From contig NZ_SUGA01000045.1 of NCBI RefSeq assembly GCF_004963255.1, forward strand, positions 1-45,081: 45,081 nt of DNA, read 5' to 3'. The translations under genes were made by a program, and so were the position numbers. Shown in pieces: positions 9,030-18,329 of the stretch. The notes below the pieces were generated by a model. That model searched no databases. It saw nothing but the letters and a program-made list of their open reading frames with translations, and was not told the origin of the DNA. The stretch comes from Mesorhizobium sp. (GTDB lineage: Bacteria; Pseudomonadota; Alphaproteobacteria; Rhizobiales; Rhizobiaceae). Each line of letters starts with the position of its first letter. The first letter of the stretch is position 1.

Positions 9030-9620
9030 CTTAGATGGCCGCTGCCTGGCTTGGTGGAACTACCGCTGCTCGATGGCCACAAGGGCGCTGCGACAGGCAC
9101 CTCACGCCTGCGATCTATTACTGCGCCTTCGATACCGCTTCTTCGGAACGGCCGGCCAGATCTCAGGGGGCGTCGGCGCCGCCGGTTATCCCCAAGGATG
9201 TGCGCGAGAAGGTCGAGACAGGCATACTGACCGTGAAGGCGACCGCGCCAGGAAAGCGTGCCCTGAAGCCCCAGCCTGTTGATCGACGGGCACCGACGCA
9301 TAGTCGATGACCAGCCGAGCAGTCGCGGTTCACGGCGAACGGCGAGGAAGCGCTTGGCCGTACTGCTCGTGCTTGCACCGGCGGCGCTAATCTCGGGGGT
9401 ATGCGTTGGCGGAACCGCATCCGGCTTGCAAACTTCGCAAGGAGCGAGGGCGCGGCTCATGCGCGGAAGAGCTCCCTTCCCTGTGCGGCGGCTCTGCCTA
9501 AAGCTAAACTTCGATAATCCGCTCCTGCCAAGGCAGATCGGTCAACCGGCGCATGTAGTGGCTGCGGACGCGGGGGGTTCGCCAGCCGCAACATGGACAG
9601 CACGATTCCATCGTATTCGG
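9030..9620 (-). pseudogene. ISL3-family transposase remnant, heavily decayed
   Basis: The minus strand contains RVRSHYMRRLTDLPWQERII at about 9510-9575, which fits the conserved N-terminal zinc-binding region of ISL3 transposases. Further downstream, in shifting frames, are MPVS near 9225-9235 and FRRSGIEGAVIDRRREVPV-like sequence near 9080-9150, which fits the start of the DDE domain. Frameshifts and stops are frequent. This is read by eye from short matches, so the family call is tentative. Confidence 0.5.
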
Positions 9621-9879
9621 CCGGGCTACAAACACTACCTCTTACCCATGGGAGAACCTGGACTATTGAAAGCACGGACGAAATCACGAGCGGAAGGATG
9701 GAGCACGGCCAAATCATCGCATCGATCGTGGTTCCGAACCGTCCGTGAATCGCGCAACCTGCACCAAATATGATACTGTTGGCCAAGTCAGCACTTTGGG
9801 CTCGACGAATGCAGAGGGCCTTGCTCCCTTGGGTATTCCCACTGTCGTTCCGGGCTGAGCCTTCAGTCGGAATTCCTGA

Positions 9880-10500
9880 GATGCGATGCGGGTCGCCGAA
9901 GCTGCATTTCGCGAAGCTGCGTGCTGATGATCCTGCGCGACGATTTGGGCCCAATCTTCCACGACCGACAGTTCGCGTCGCTCTATCCCGATCTCGGTCA
10001 GCCGCGACGCCATGGCGCCTGGTGCTCATCACCCCGCTGCAATTCGCCGAGGGTCCGTCGGATCGACAAACGGTGGATTCCGTGCAAAGCAGGATTGACT
10101 GGAAGCATCTTGCTGGTTCTCTCGCTCACCGATGCCGGCTTCGACCACACGGATCTTGTGCGAGGCTTCGGGCGCGTCTGATTACCGGTCTGGCTGAAGC
10201 GAATTGCTTGACGCTGCTCTCAACAACACCAAATCGCGCCATCCGTTCGAGATGTTGGCTGTGGCAGCGCCTCATTGGGTGGAGCGCTACCAACGGCCAA
10301 CATTAGCCACACGCTTGCCCCGCAAAGAAACGGCGCGTGAGCACCATGCCCGCGAGATTGGAGAGGATGGTACCGAATCCCTGGCGGCGATCTTTGCCGC
10401 GGATGCGCCTAGACGGTTGCGCACGATATCGGCCGTCGAGACGTTGCGCCCGATGTGGCTGCAACTGTTAAGGGCTGCCCGACGGCGAGATGCATTGCCC
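9880..10500 (+). pseudogene. IS1182-type transposase remnant, heavily decayed
   Basis: The plus strand shows, across at least three frames: LRDDLGPIFHDRQFASLYPD near 9925-9985, APWRLVLITPLQFAEGPSDR near 10014-10070, RIDWKHLAG, LTDAGFDHTDL near 10128-10160, ARLITGLAEAN, and LAVAAPHWVERYQRPT onward to about 10480. This order matches IS1182-like transposases. No frame is open throughout. Confidence 0.65.
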
Positions 10501-10619
10501 CAGGGTGGCGGATGGTGCATTCCCCCGGCCGTTGATCCGATCGCGCCTACTGCGCAGGGGCACGTGCAAATCGGCGCAGCATGACGCTGCGCATGCGACG
10601 CAACATGAACGCCCGCAGC

Positions 10620-12398
10620 TCAAGCCGCAAGTTCCGGGAGCGGGTGGTGATCTCTCTGCCGGGACCGCCACCACGTGAGGTAGAGAACAATGAGCCAAAG
10701 CACGGGCACAAGCATTAGTAGGGACGACACCGCGGCGATCGTGGGATCGATCTGGTTGCGTAGGTTCTCGTACATTTTGAGTGGGAGGGTACGGATGGAA
10801 TATCCGCTTACCAGCGATGTCACGACGAATTCATCGAACGACTGGAGGAACGCGAACACGGCGCCTCCTACTATGCCGGGCCGAATTAGCGGCAGTGTCA
10901 CCCTCATGAAGGTTCGCAGGGGTCCCGCACGCATGCTTTTGGCTGCTTTCTCAAGCCTTCGGTCGAAATTCGCCAGCGTTGCTGATACAATCACGACGAC
11001 AATGCCAATGGCGCCAATGCTGTGAGCCAAGACGATCCCTGTTTTCGAACCGATTAGTCCGAGATTGACCAGCCCGAGATAGGTCGCGATCCCTACGACG
11101 ATGACGGGAATGGTGACCGGAGTCAGGATCGCCATTGTTAGGAAACCTCTTACCCGCGGCTGGGTGCGGTTGAGGCCATAGGCCGCGAGTGTCCCGACGA
11201 TAGTCGACAGGATAGTCACCGCTACACCAATCTGGACGCTGGTCCAAGCGGCGCCATTCCAGGATGGATCGGCGAAGAACGATCGGTACCATTGCAGCGA
11301 AAGACCCGTGGGCGGGAATTCCAGAAAAGTCCCGGCACTAAAGGACATGACAATGACGATGAGGCCAGGGAAATGAAGGTAGACCATGACGAGCAATACA
11401 AACACCGTACCGAAAACATTCGACAAGCGGCTGTCATCTCCTACCTGGTAGAGCTGGGTCGTCCAAAGCTTCGCCCGATAGGGATTGGGAAACTCACCAA
11501 AATAGCGTTTCAGCCGGCCCAATATGGGCAGCCGCACTACCCAAGACCTACGCGCTGGTGCCGCCGCGCGCGCTTGAGCACCCATGAGATTGAGTCCGAG
11601 CATGGAAAGCACGGCGACAGCGACGGCAAGGAGGATGAAGGCTGAGGTGGCGATTCGTGAGATGTTGAAGGAGCTTGAAACTTGCCCCGCGATGAAGTTA
11701 GACAGCATGGCATCACCCAACCCGCCGAGGGCAGCTGGCGTTACGTAGAACCCCAGACAGAACACGAAGACCAGCAGTGAGCCACTGCGCACGCCTGGCA
11801 AGCTGAGCGGGAAGAACACCCGCCAAAAAGCTGTGAGCGGCCGCGCTCCCATACTGCGCGCCGCCGCCATCAGCGACCTGTCGATGCCCATCATGGCGCT
11901 AACCAGAGGCAGGATCATCACCGGCAGCATGATGTGCACCATGCCGAGATAGACAGCCGTGGTGTTGTAAATGAGCTGCAGTGGGCTGTGGATCAGCCCA
12001 AGTTGAAGCAACAAATTGTTGATCACGCCGCGATCGCCGAGAATAACAATCCATGCATATGTACGGGCCAGCCCACTGGTGAGATAAGGGACGAGGACGA
12101 GCACAATGAGGGTGGTGCGCACGCTCTTCGAGGCGGTCACGATCAGATAGGCCGTGGGATAGCCGACGATGAGGCAGATGAGGGTGGCCACGACGCTAAC
12201 TTCGATAGTCTGGAAGAGTACGCGGACGTTCGCGGGCTGACCGAAAAACATATAATAGTTTTTTGCCGAAAAGTCAGGCGCATTGATGCTGGTCAGGAAC
12301 AGAAGGAGTATCGGAATGCCGAATACTACAAGCAGGATGGCGAGGGCCGGGACGGTGAGCACAATCGGCATTTGGCCAAATTTTTGAAAAGTCTTCAT
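10620..12398 (-). CDS. ABC importer permease, fused double-permease form (polyamine/Fe-type)
   Basis: A 592-aa inner-membrane protein that joins two permeases normally made separately (PotB- and PotC-like). Each half has about six membrane segments. Each also has the cytoplasmic EAA loop that docks on the ATPase: AARSMGARPLTAFWRVFFPL near residues 182-201 and AAKSMRAGPLRTFMRVTLPL near 486-505. A hydrophilic linker (about 275-320) separates the halves. It follows the ATPase gene by 21 bp and is the last gene of the operon binding protein, ATPase, permease. Likely cargo of this transporter class includes polyamines, opines, phosphonates or iron; none is shown by sequence. Confidence 0.88.
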   Translation of the reverse strand: MKTFQKFGQMPIVLTVPALAILLVVFGIPILLLFLTSINAPDFSAKNYYMFFGQPANVRVLFQTIEVSVVATLICLIVGYPTAYLIVTASKSVRTTLIVLVLVPYLTSGLARTYAWIVILGDRGVINNLLLQLGLIHSPLQLIYNTTAVYLGMVHIMLPVMILPLVSAMMGIDRSLMAAARSMGARPLTAFWRVFFPLSLPGVRSGSLLVFVFCLGFYVTPAALGGLGDAMLSNFIAGQVSSSFNISRIATSAFILLAVAVAVLSMLGLNLMGAQARAAAPARRSWVVRLPILGRLKRYFGEFPNPYRAKLWTTQLYQVGDDSRLSNVFGTVFVLLVMVYLHFPGLIVIVMSFSAGTFLEFPPTGLSLQWYRSFFADPSWNGAAWTSVQIGVAVTILSTIVGTLAAYGLNRTQPRVRGFLTMAILTPVTIPVIVVGIATYLGLVNLGLIGSKTGIVLAHSIGAIGIVVVIVSATLANFDRRLEKAAKSMRAGPLRTFMRVTLPLIRPGIVGGAVFAFLQSFDEFVVTSLVSGYSIRTLPLKMYENLRNQIDPTIAAVSSLLMLVPVLWLIVLYLTWWRSRQRDHHPLPELAA

Positions 12399-12419
12399 GG
12401 AATCTACCCTGTCGGTGTC

Positions 12420-13517
12420 TCAGGCAGTAACAAAGCGAACGTCGCACCGCAGCCAGTCGAGGCGCACCTCGTCGCCAGACCGGAAAATCTGCTGTCCTGC
12501 AGCGACGTGCTCGCGAACAATCAGCACACTCCTTCCGACACGCACATAATATTTCCGCAACGGGCCAGCATAAATCATGTCTTCGACGGTGCCGGCGACG
12601 TACTGGCGCTGGTCCGCATCGGCGCGCTTCGGAGCTGACCCAGCAGCGACGTAGATGCGCTCCGGCCGGATCATGGCCACAGTACCGGACGGCGGCGTGG
12701 CATCGGATTCGACTTTGAACCCGGGATTTTCAAGGATGTTTGCCTCGCCCAAGAAATTCGCCACGAAGCACGTCGCCGGCCTGTCATAGAGTGCCTCGGG
12801 CGTGTCGGTCTGCTCGATCCGCCCGGCGCGCATGACCACAATGCGATCCGACAGGGTGAGCGCCTCCTCTTGGTCGTGCGTGACGCACATGGTGGTGATG
12901 CCGAACTCTTTGTGCAGGCTCTTCATCTCAACCTGCATCTGCTCGCGAAGGTTGCGGTCGAGCGCCCCGAGCGGCTCGTCGAGCAAGAGGAAGGGCGGAT
13001 CAGCGATCAGCGCCCGAGCAAGTGCCACCCGCTGCTGCTGGCCGCCGCTCAATTGCGACGGCATACGGCCGCCAAACTCGGCGAGGTGCACGCGCTCCAG
13101 CATGCGGCGGACCCGTGTTGTCCTTTCAGCAGCGTTTATGCCGCGCATTTCGAGCGGGAACTCCAGGTTCCGCGTCACCGTGAGATGCGGAAAGAGTGCG
13201 TAGCTCTGAAAAACGATGCCTTGGTCGCGCCGATAGGACGGCACAGCGGCGAGGGAGCGCCCAGCGATTAAGATATCACCCGCAGTTGGGGCCTCAAAGC
13301 CGGCGAGCAGCATCAGCGCTGTGGTTTTGCCTGAACCGCTCGGACCGAGAATGGTAAGGAACTCCCCACGACGAACTGTTAGTGACAAATCTCTGACCGC
13401 AGCGACCGCCCCATACATCTTGGTGACGCCGCGGAACTCAATCTGCGGCAGAACGGGGATTTTCTCCAACGCGTCAACCTCTGAAAGTAGGACGGGCGGG
13501 GTTCCATGCATGTTCAC
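12420..13517 (-). CDS. ABC importer ATP-binding protein (PotA/FbpC type)
   Basis: A 365-aa ATPase that powers the importer. It has Walker A GPSGSGKTT at about residues 58-66, the ABC signature LSGGQQQ at 156-162, and Walker B FLLLDEP at about 176-182 followed by the D-loop. The C-terminal 90 residues form a TOBE-like domain, typical of PotA, MalK and FbpC. A strong ribosome-binding site (GGAGGAG) precedes the ATG. The 247-bp gap to the binding-protein gene upstream holds a weak inverted repeat, so the ATPase may be expressed at a lower level than the binding protein. Confidence 0.9.
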   Translation of the reverse strand: MNMHGTPPVLLSEVDALEKIPVLPQIEFRGVTKMYGAVAAVRDLSLTVRRGEFLTILGPSGSGKTTALMLLAGFEAPTAGDILIAGRSLAAVPSYRRDQGIVFQSYALFPHLTVTRNLEFPLEMRGINAAERTTRVRRMLERVHLAEFGGRMPSQLSGGQQQRVALARALIADPPFLLLDEPLGALDRNLREQMQVEMKSLHKEFGITTMCVTHDQEEALTLSDRIVVMRAGRIEQTDTPEALYDRPATCFVANFLGEANILENPGFKVESDATPPSGTVAMIRPERIYVAAGSAPKRADADQRQYVAGTVEDMIYAGPLRKYYVRVGRSVLIVREHVAAGQQIFRSGDEVRLDWLRCDVRFVTA

Positions 13518-13574
13518 TGTTGCTCCTCCAGCACGATCCGACCGCTGACGGACCCCTGCTAATTAACCGTAGCT

Positions 13575-13610
13575 GCTGCCGCCCAACTCGATGTGGAATA
13601 CAGCGGCAGC
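13575..13610 (-). other. Inverted repeat between the binding-protein and ATPase genes
   Basis: GCTGCCGC at 13575-13582 pairs with GCGGCAGC at 13603-13610 over a 20-nt loop. There is no T-run, so this is not a clear terminator. It may be an mRNA-stabilising or attenuating hairpin in the leader of the ATPase/permease part of the operon. Confidence 0.3.
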
Positions 13611-13764
13611 CCCCTAACCAGCTAGTTTTTCGGCACCATTATGCGCAATCCCCAAGTTGGCCAAAAAAAGGGGGAGAGTTGGTTGGATCCATTCATCTCG
13701 CAGTCGGCAAGTCGACTGAGGTGACCATTCACCCGGCCACAATGACTCTAGTGGAATCCAGGGT

Positions 13765-14868
13765 CTATTGAAGAACCCATTCGTTCCAGCGCTGAACGAG
13801 CCGCTCGGTGTTCGTCAGGCCATCCGGCCCAATATCATTATACCACTGCCCATTTATAGTAACGCTGCTCTTCATGTAGTCAGGATTGCTAGTAAGTTTT
13901 CGAGCAATCTTTTCCGGAATCAGCTTAAAGGCGTTGCGGTTGGTTGGACCTTGTGGGAATATCTGGCAGAATGCTGCTTGGCGGTCAGCGCGAGTAATGA
14001 ATTCAATGAACTTCTGGGCATTTTGCACGTTGGCCCCCCCCTTGGGAATTATGTAATAGTCCCATTGTAGCTTTGCCTGATTCCGGTTGATCTCGATTGG
14101 TGCACCCTGGTCGATCAGAAGAAGCGCCCGCCCATCATATGACTGCGCCACGTCGACTGCCTTATCATGCAACATTTGCTGGATCTCGGAGCCGGCGCCC
14201 CACCACTTACGGATATGCGGCTTGATCTTGTCCAGACTGGTGAAGATGCGATCGATGTCCATCGGGTAAAGTTGCTCGGCGGGTACGCCATCAGCCAGCA
14301 GAGCTTCCTCCCAAGGTCCCTCCGACCCGTACGCCCCTGACACAAGCGTTCGGATGCCGGGAAACTTTTCGACATCCCAGAAATCAGCCCAGGTTGTGGG
14401 CCTCGGGTTGCTAGCAGGGAATGATTCAGTATTGTAAACCATGTTGTACGAATACATGGGCCAGGCGACGCCGAACGGCTGCTTGGCGAATTCAAACATG
14501 CCGTCCAGCTCTTCCTTCTTGTGAATCGAATAATCGATCTTCTCGAGGAGGCCTTTTCCATCGGCGGTAATGGCAGTAGTTTGCGCTACAGCGCCGACGT
14601 CAAGCGTAACGTTGCCCGATTTCACCATCAACTCAATCGCGGACATGCTTGCATCCTCGGTGATCGCATTCACCTTGATACCTGTCTCAGCTTCGAATGG
14701 TTTGACAAAGGCCTCAATCGTGGCTTTACCCACATCGCCGCCCCCCACCGTCACCGTTAATTGACCCGACGATTGCGCAGAAGCCGGGAGAACGGAGGAC
14801 AGTGCGCCGGCTGCGACAGCTGACGAGGTCGTTTGCATGAAACGTCTGCGATTTATCCAGAAGCTCAT
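13765..14868 (-). CDS. Periplasmic binding protein of a polyamine/opine-type ABC importer (Tat-exported)
   Basis: A 367-aa extracellular solute-binding protein of the PotD/FbpA-like group. The N-terminus has a twin-arginine motif (NRRRFMQTTSS) and a hydrophobic stretch ending near PASAQS at about residue 34, so it is probably exported folded. The mature part starts with QLTVTVGGGDVGKATIEAF. It is the first gene of the importer operon and has copy A of the recurrent promoter module 108 bp upstream. The ligand cannot be called. Context with amino-group enzymes suggests a charged nitrogenous compound. Confidence 0.88.
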   Translation of the reverse strand: MSFWINRRRFMQTTSSAVAAGALSSVLPASAQSSGQLTVTVGGGDVGKATIEAFVKPFEAETGIKVNAITEDASMSAIELMVKSGNVTLDVGAVAQTTAITADGKGLLEKIDYSIHKKEELDGMFEFAKQPFGVAWPMYSYNMVYNTESFPASNPRPTTWADFWDVEKFPGIRTLVSGAYGSEGPWEEALLADGVPAEQLYPMDIDRIFTSLDKIKPHIRKWWGAGSEIQQMLHDKAVDVAQSYDGRALLLIDQGAPIEINRNQAKLQWDYYIIPKGGANVQNAQKFIEFITRADRQAAFCQIFPQGPTNRNAFKLIPEKIARKLTSNPDYMKSSVTINGQWYNDIGPDGLTNTERLVQRWNEWVLQ

Positions 14869-14953
14869 CTTAGTTCCCCTTTTTGGTGGTTAACGCTGAC
14901 CACGTGTACGTCACGAATTTGTGTGCTCTACGGCCAAAAGCGCATTGTAAGTG

Positions 14954-15020
14954 ATGATCGGTGGCACGAGAGTTTTCGTCAAATTCAGTTTACATATTAG
15001 CGTCATCTAGGAGCGAGATG
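14954..15020 (-). promoter_or_regulatory. Recurrent LysR-type promoter module, copy A
   Basis: On the minus strand: CATCTCG at 15020-15014, forming with AGATG at 15008-15004 a perfect CATCT-N7-AGATG dyad that contains ATC-N9-GAT. AAACTGAAT follows with 22 bp between the blocks, then -35 TTGACG (14982-14977) and, 17 bp on, a GATCAT -10 candidate. The dyad centre lies 30 bp upstream of the -35 hexamer, about -66, which is the usual LysR recognition position. Confidence 0.65.
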
Positions 15021-15766
15021 GACCCCTACATCTGAGTTGAGCTCATGTATTCATTCGTTCTCGTGTTGGCAATGAGGGCGGTGGAGGTCGCCGATGCGAC
15101 AGCTCCCATTCACCTATCAACTGCGGAGGTCCGAGAAAAAACCTTGCTGAGGATGCAAGGAGATCTGTGAGGCGTAACGCGGCCGAGCCGCGGCCGACGA
15201 TGCGCTTCGCCTCAATATAGAAAGAGAAACTGGCAGGGTTTTGCGGTCTGAGGCGGCACAGAGTTACACGATTGGGGCCGACCTTTTTCGCTGCCGGCAA
15301 CGTCGGTAGAGGCCCCGCGCCAATTCGTGTTGCAGCAACTTGCAGCTCCGATGCCGCTAATAACCGCCCTCACCCGATCGGCCGGATCGTCCCCTCTGAG
15401 CAGATCTTGTTGCTTCGATCGTTGATCCGTCACCACAGTGAGCTTAGGGGCGCGAAGTAGCTCCGGAGCTGAGTGGGACCGGAGGAGCAGGCAAGACGAC
15501 GCCACCAACACGTAGATCATCGCCGCCGCCGCCCGGTGTGGGGTGAGAAGCCCCTATCAGCGCTTTTTGCGAGCGCGGCTCGTTCAACTGATCATCTCCC
15601 GCAGATATTATGCAGCTGACGCAAGAGCGGGATCGCCCGGGATAACGGTTTCCGCCGAGGTCCCCTCTACGGTTGCGCGATGCTCAGGAAAACTCAGGTC
15701 GCCGGAATAAGCCCTGATCGGCTTGGGCGAAATAGCGCTCAAGGTGCTCAGGGTGCGACCGACCAG
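15021..15766. other. Intergenic region, no gene recognised
   Basis: About 750 bp upstream of promoter copy A. Short ORFs on both strands lack family resemblance and ribosome-binding sites. I see no RNA gene or IS motif here. It is probably decayed accessory DNA. Confidence 0.4.
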
Positions 15767-16545
15767 CTAGGCTCTCCCGACGATCGGGTTGATCGTGTCG
15801 TCGCAGAGCCTGTCGCCGACGTTCAGGCTTTCGAAGTAAGCCGTGGGCAGAATGTTCTGGCGCCCGTTAAAGATGGAGCCATCGGGCATGAAGGCCGCCG
15901 TCATCGCGATCCGGCGGCGGCGGCTCAGTTGGCCCCGGCGCCATGCGCCGTAAGGCCGTTGTGAAAGCTGCAATCGCCCGCGAGCATTGGCACTGCGACA
16001 GGGTCCGTCTCTGCCATCGTGGGGTAGATTTTGAAGAGCCCCCAAGGTTTTCCCGATATCGATGTTGTCGTAGCCGGCTAGCTTGTGGCTGCCCGGCATG
16101 AACGACAGGCAGCCATTTAGCGGTGTCGCATCCTCGAGCGGCGATCCAGATCGAGATCGCGTCGCGCGACTGGAATGACCAGTAGGGATTGTCCAAGTAC
16201 CACGCAGTCGGGTTGCTCTTTGATCAACGCCGGGTCGAGATAAATGCGCATCGCGGCCTGGCGGGCAAGGGCGCTGGCCATGTTGCCGATCTCGGGGCCG
16301 CGAATGTAGCGGTTTATCGTCTGATTAAGCTGCGAGACGTTGATCCGCTGCGTAAAGACCTTGTCGTAGTAGCGGTCGTCGCCGTCGAGCCGGTCGATAC
16401 CGCCTGGGGGATCTTGCGGCCAGCCATCATCTCAACTGCCTCGAGGACGGCGGCTTTGTTCGGCCACCTCGGCCGGCGACAAAAGAGCTGGGATGTGCAC
16501 GAACCCTTGTTCCTGGTATTCTCGCACCTGATCATGCGCGATAGA
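15767..16545 (-). pseudogene. Phytanoyl-CoA-dioxygenase (PhyH)-like gene, frameshifted
   Basis: Joining three minus-strand frames gives a nearly complete Fe(II)/2-oxoglutarate dioxygenase. The start is DQVREYQEQGFVHIPALLSP (about 16535-16475). A stretch with QRINVSQLNQTINRYIRGPE and RQAAMRIYLDPALIK follows, then LDNPYWSFQSRDAISIWIA near 16140-16195. MPGSHKLAGYDNIDIGKTLG comes next and, after a further shift, HNGLTAHGAGAN and AFMPDGSIFNGRQNILP to the end. At least four frame changes are needed (near 16460-16480, 16410, 16120-16130 and 16040), so no working enzyme is made. Its start overlaps the end of the M24 gene, so the two were once an operon. PhyH relatives hydroxylate small molecules such as ectoine; the substrate here is unknown. 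Confidence 0.75.
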
Positions 16546-17707
16546 GCGTGGGTGGTGTTTGGCTCAGTAGTTCCGCACCACGCTCTGTCACCAGGACGTG
16601 AGCGCCAACCCCGAATAAGTAGCCGTTTTCGCTGCACAATATATTTGGCATGTGCAAGGTCATGCCGGACTTCAGGATATCCTCCGCGCCCGGCTCCAAG
16701 CTCAGGTCACCGCGTTCAGTCCAATTGATGCCAGTCTGGTATCCGGTGCGTTGGCGGAAAACTCCCTTTCTCCCAGATCGCTTCAGCACCTCACGGCCGG
16801 CAGCGTCGACTGCCGCCGCGGAGGTGCCCGGCTTAACTGCGGCAACAAGAGCGTCAATAACCTCCTCGGCCAAGCAGTGTAGAGACTCAGCCTCAGGATG
16901 TCGGCCAAGCACAGCGCACCGGACCATCCCTACGGCGTATCCGTATTTTGACGCGCCGATTTCCAGAAAAGCCGGCTCGTTATTACTAATTGGATGCTGG
17001 GATGGGGGTGCATGCGGCAGCTTCGTCCGTTCCCCGAACAAAATGGTACCGCCAGAAAGCCCAACTTCCCCGCCAGAGTTGCTGGCCTCTGCCCTGACGG
17101 CAGCCGCCATGGTCGCCGCCACCTCCTGTTCGGTAACACCTTCCCGTAGCGAACCTTGGAAGGTTCGCACTGCCAGGTCAGTCATGCGCATCGCGTCGCG
17201 CATGCACTCGAGTTCTAGCTCGCCCTTCACCGCTGCAACCGAAGAAACTAGACGAGTCGCATCGATAACTTTTAAGTCGGGAAGGTGAGCCTGAACCGCA
17301 TTGACATCTGCCAGCGCGAGGTTCCAGCAGCCAAGCTCAAAACCGGTCCTCTTGCTTTGCAACCCATACCGACGAAGGACGTCGGCACACACTTTCCCAA
17401 AATCTTGCTGGTGGGTATAAGTAACTATCTCATCGATGCAACTATACGAACAAACCGCTTGTTCGTCATACTGCCGGACAACAAAAGTTGGCGACCGACC
17501 GGGCACCATGATCAAAGGAAACGGTGCGAAGTATCCACCACTGCCGTCGTATCCGCTGAGATACCGCAGATGGCCATGGGCAGTAACTACAAGCGCGTCT
17601 AGCCCCGCGCTCGCCACTGCCTCCAGCACGTTGAGCTGCCTGCGCTCGTACTCGGATCTCGGGAACGGGACACCCGTCAGAGGAATAGCTGAGGACATCG
17701 TCGCCAT
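16532..17707 (-). CDS. M24 creatinase/ectoine-hydrolase-like protein, metal ligands lost
   Basis: A 391-aa two-domain protein. Residues about 1-150 form a creatinase N-terminal domain and about 170-385 the pita-bread domain. In metal-dependent M24 peptidases five ligands are conserved. Here the first aspartate is replaced in FLEIGASKYGYAVGMVR, and the later His and Glu positions fall in TGYQTGINWTERGDLS and GMTLHMPNILCSENG without the usual motifs. Creatinase and ectoine hydrolase (DoeA/EutD) also work without metal on amide or amidine bonds, so a small-molecule hydrolase is more likely than a dipeptidase. It is the first gene after promoter copy C. The stop overlaps the start region of the broken PhyH-like gene. 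Confidence 0.8.
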   Translation of the reverse strand: MATMSSAIPLTGVPFPRSEYERRQLNVLEAVASAGLDALVVTAHGHLRYLSGYDGSGGYFAPFPLIMVPGRSPTFVVRQYDEQAVCSYSCIDEIVTYTHQQDFGKVCADVLRRYGLQSKRTGFELGCWNLALADVNAVQAHLPDLKVIDATRLVSSVAAVKGELELECMRDAMRMTDLAVRTFQGSLREGVTEQEVAATMAAAVRAEASNSGGEVGLSGGTILFGERTKLPHAPPSQHPISNNEPAFLEIGASKYGYAVGMVRCAVLGRHPEAESLHCLAEEVIDALVAAVKPGTSAAAVDAAGREVLKRSGRKGVFRQRTGYQTGINWTERGDLSLEPGAEDILKSGMTLHMPNILCSENGYLFGVGAHVLVTERGAELLSQTPPTLYRA

Positions 17708-17808
17708 ATCTCACCTCAATGATTTGCCATGTTGTGGTTCGGTTACGCAACAGTACGCATCGGACCGATGTTCGGAGATGTCGCTTAACGTGCTTTGGTT
17801 TAGGCAGA

Positions 17809-17875
17809 CATTCAACGGTCCTAGCGGCTTGCGTCAAATGGAGTTTTTATATCGTCGTCATCTGGCGGCGAGATG
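17809..17875 (-). promoter_or_regulatory. Recurrent LysR-type promoter module, copy C
   Basis: On the minus strand: CATCTCG at 17875-17869 with AGATG at 17863-17859 (perfect CATCT-N7-AGATG dyad). A variant AAACTCCAT follows with the same 22-bp spacing, then -35 TTGACG (17837-17832) and, 17 bp on, TGAATG as a -10 candidate. The M24 ATG is 124 bp downstream. Confidence 0.6.
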
Positions 17876-17985
17876 ACAGCTAAGGCACAGCGATCGATGA
17901 GGATAATTCCTGCTCCGCCACACGCCCATTCGCGTGCTGCGGTCGGGGCAAATCGGGCGCTTGATCGAACTGGTCCGCGCACGGC

Positions 17986-18216
17986 ATGGATGGGCTGATC
18001 GGCGGGATCGTCACGCGTGCGGGTCCGGTCACTGACGCTGATTTCGCGCCGGCCGACCAGGAGGCGCTCGCCCGCCTCAAGCTCCGGCCGGTCTTCGTCG
18101 GGATCGAGCGCGACCTCATCCGCGCGGCCATCGACGCCCAGCCGCAGGCTGTGCGCACGCGGCTGACCCAGACAATCACCGGTTTGACCTCGTTCATGCG
18201 AGAACAATCAAAATTG
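17986..18216 (+). pseudogene. Unrecognised coding-like remnant
   Basis: An open plus-strand stretch beginning MDGLIGGIVTRAGPVTDADF and continuing with RLKLRPVFVGIERDLIRAAI has amphipathic, well-formed protein character up to about residue 75 (TSFMREQ). After that it runs into IS3 sequence on the other strand. I do not recognise the family. It has no convincing ribosome-binding site and is probably the truncated relic of an older gene. Confidence 0.3.
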
Positions 18217-18329
18217 TGCCCCGCGGGTATCGCAAAGCTCGGTCGTCCCACTTCAGCGAAGGTGGCCATAAGTCCTGACGTTGCCCCAATCAGCCCTCGT
18301 TCACTACTGGTCTCTGTTCTCCTCGTGGT

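Noticed and set aside
11934..12638. Plus-strand ORF of 234 codons
   Set aside because: It spans the fused permease and ATPase genes on the opposite strand and has no sensible protein motif.
13640..13680. C-run and G-run flanking an A-run as a terminator
   Set aside because: The pairing is short, the A-run lies inside the stem-loop, and it would sit in the middle of an importer operon.
13692..13698. CATCTCG block, possible sixth copy of the promoter module
   Set aside because: The dyad partner and the AAACTGAAT block at +22 are missing, and it lies between genes of one operon in the wrong orientation.
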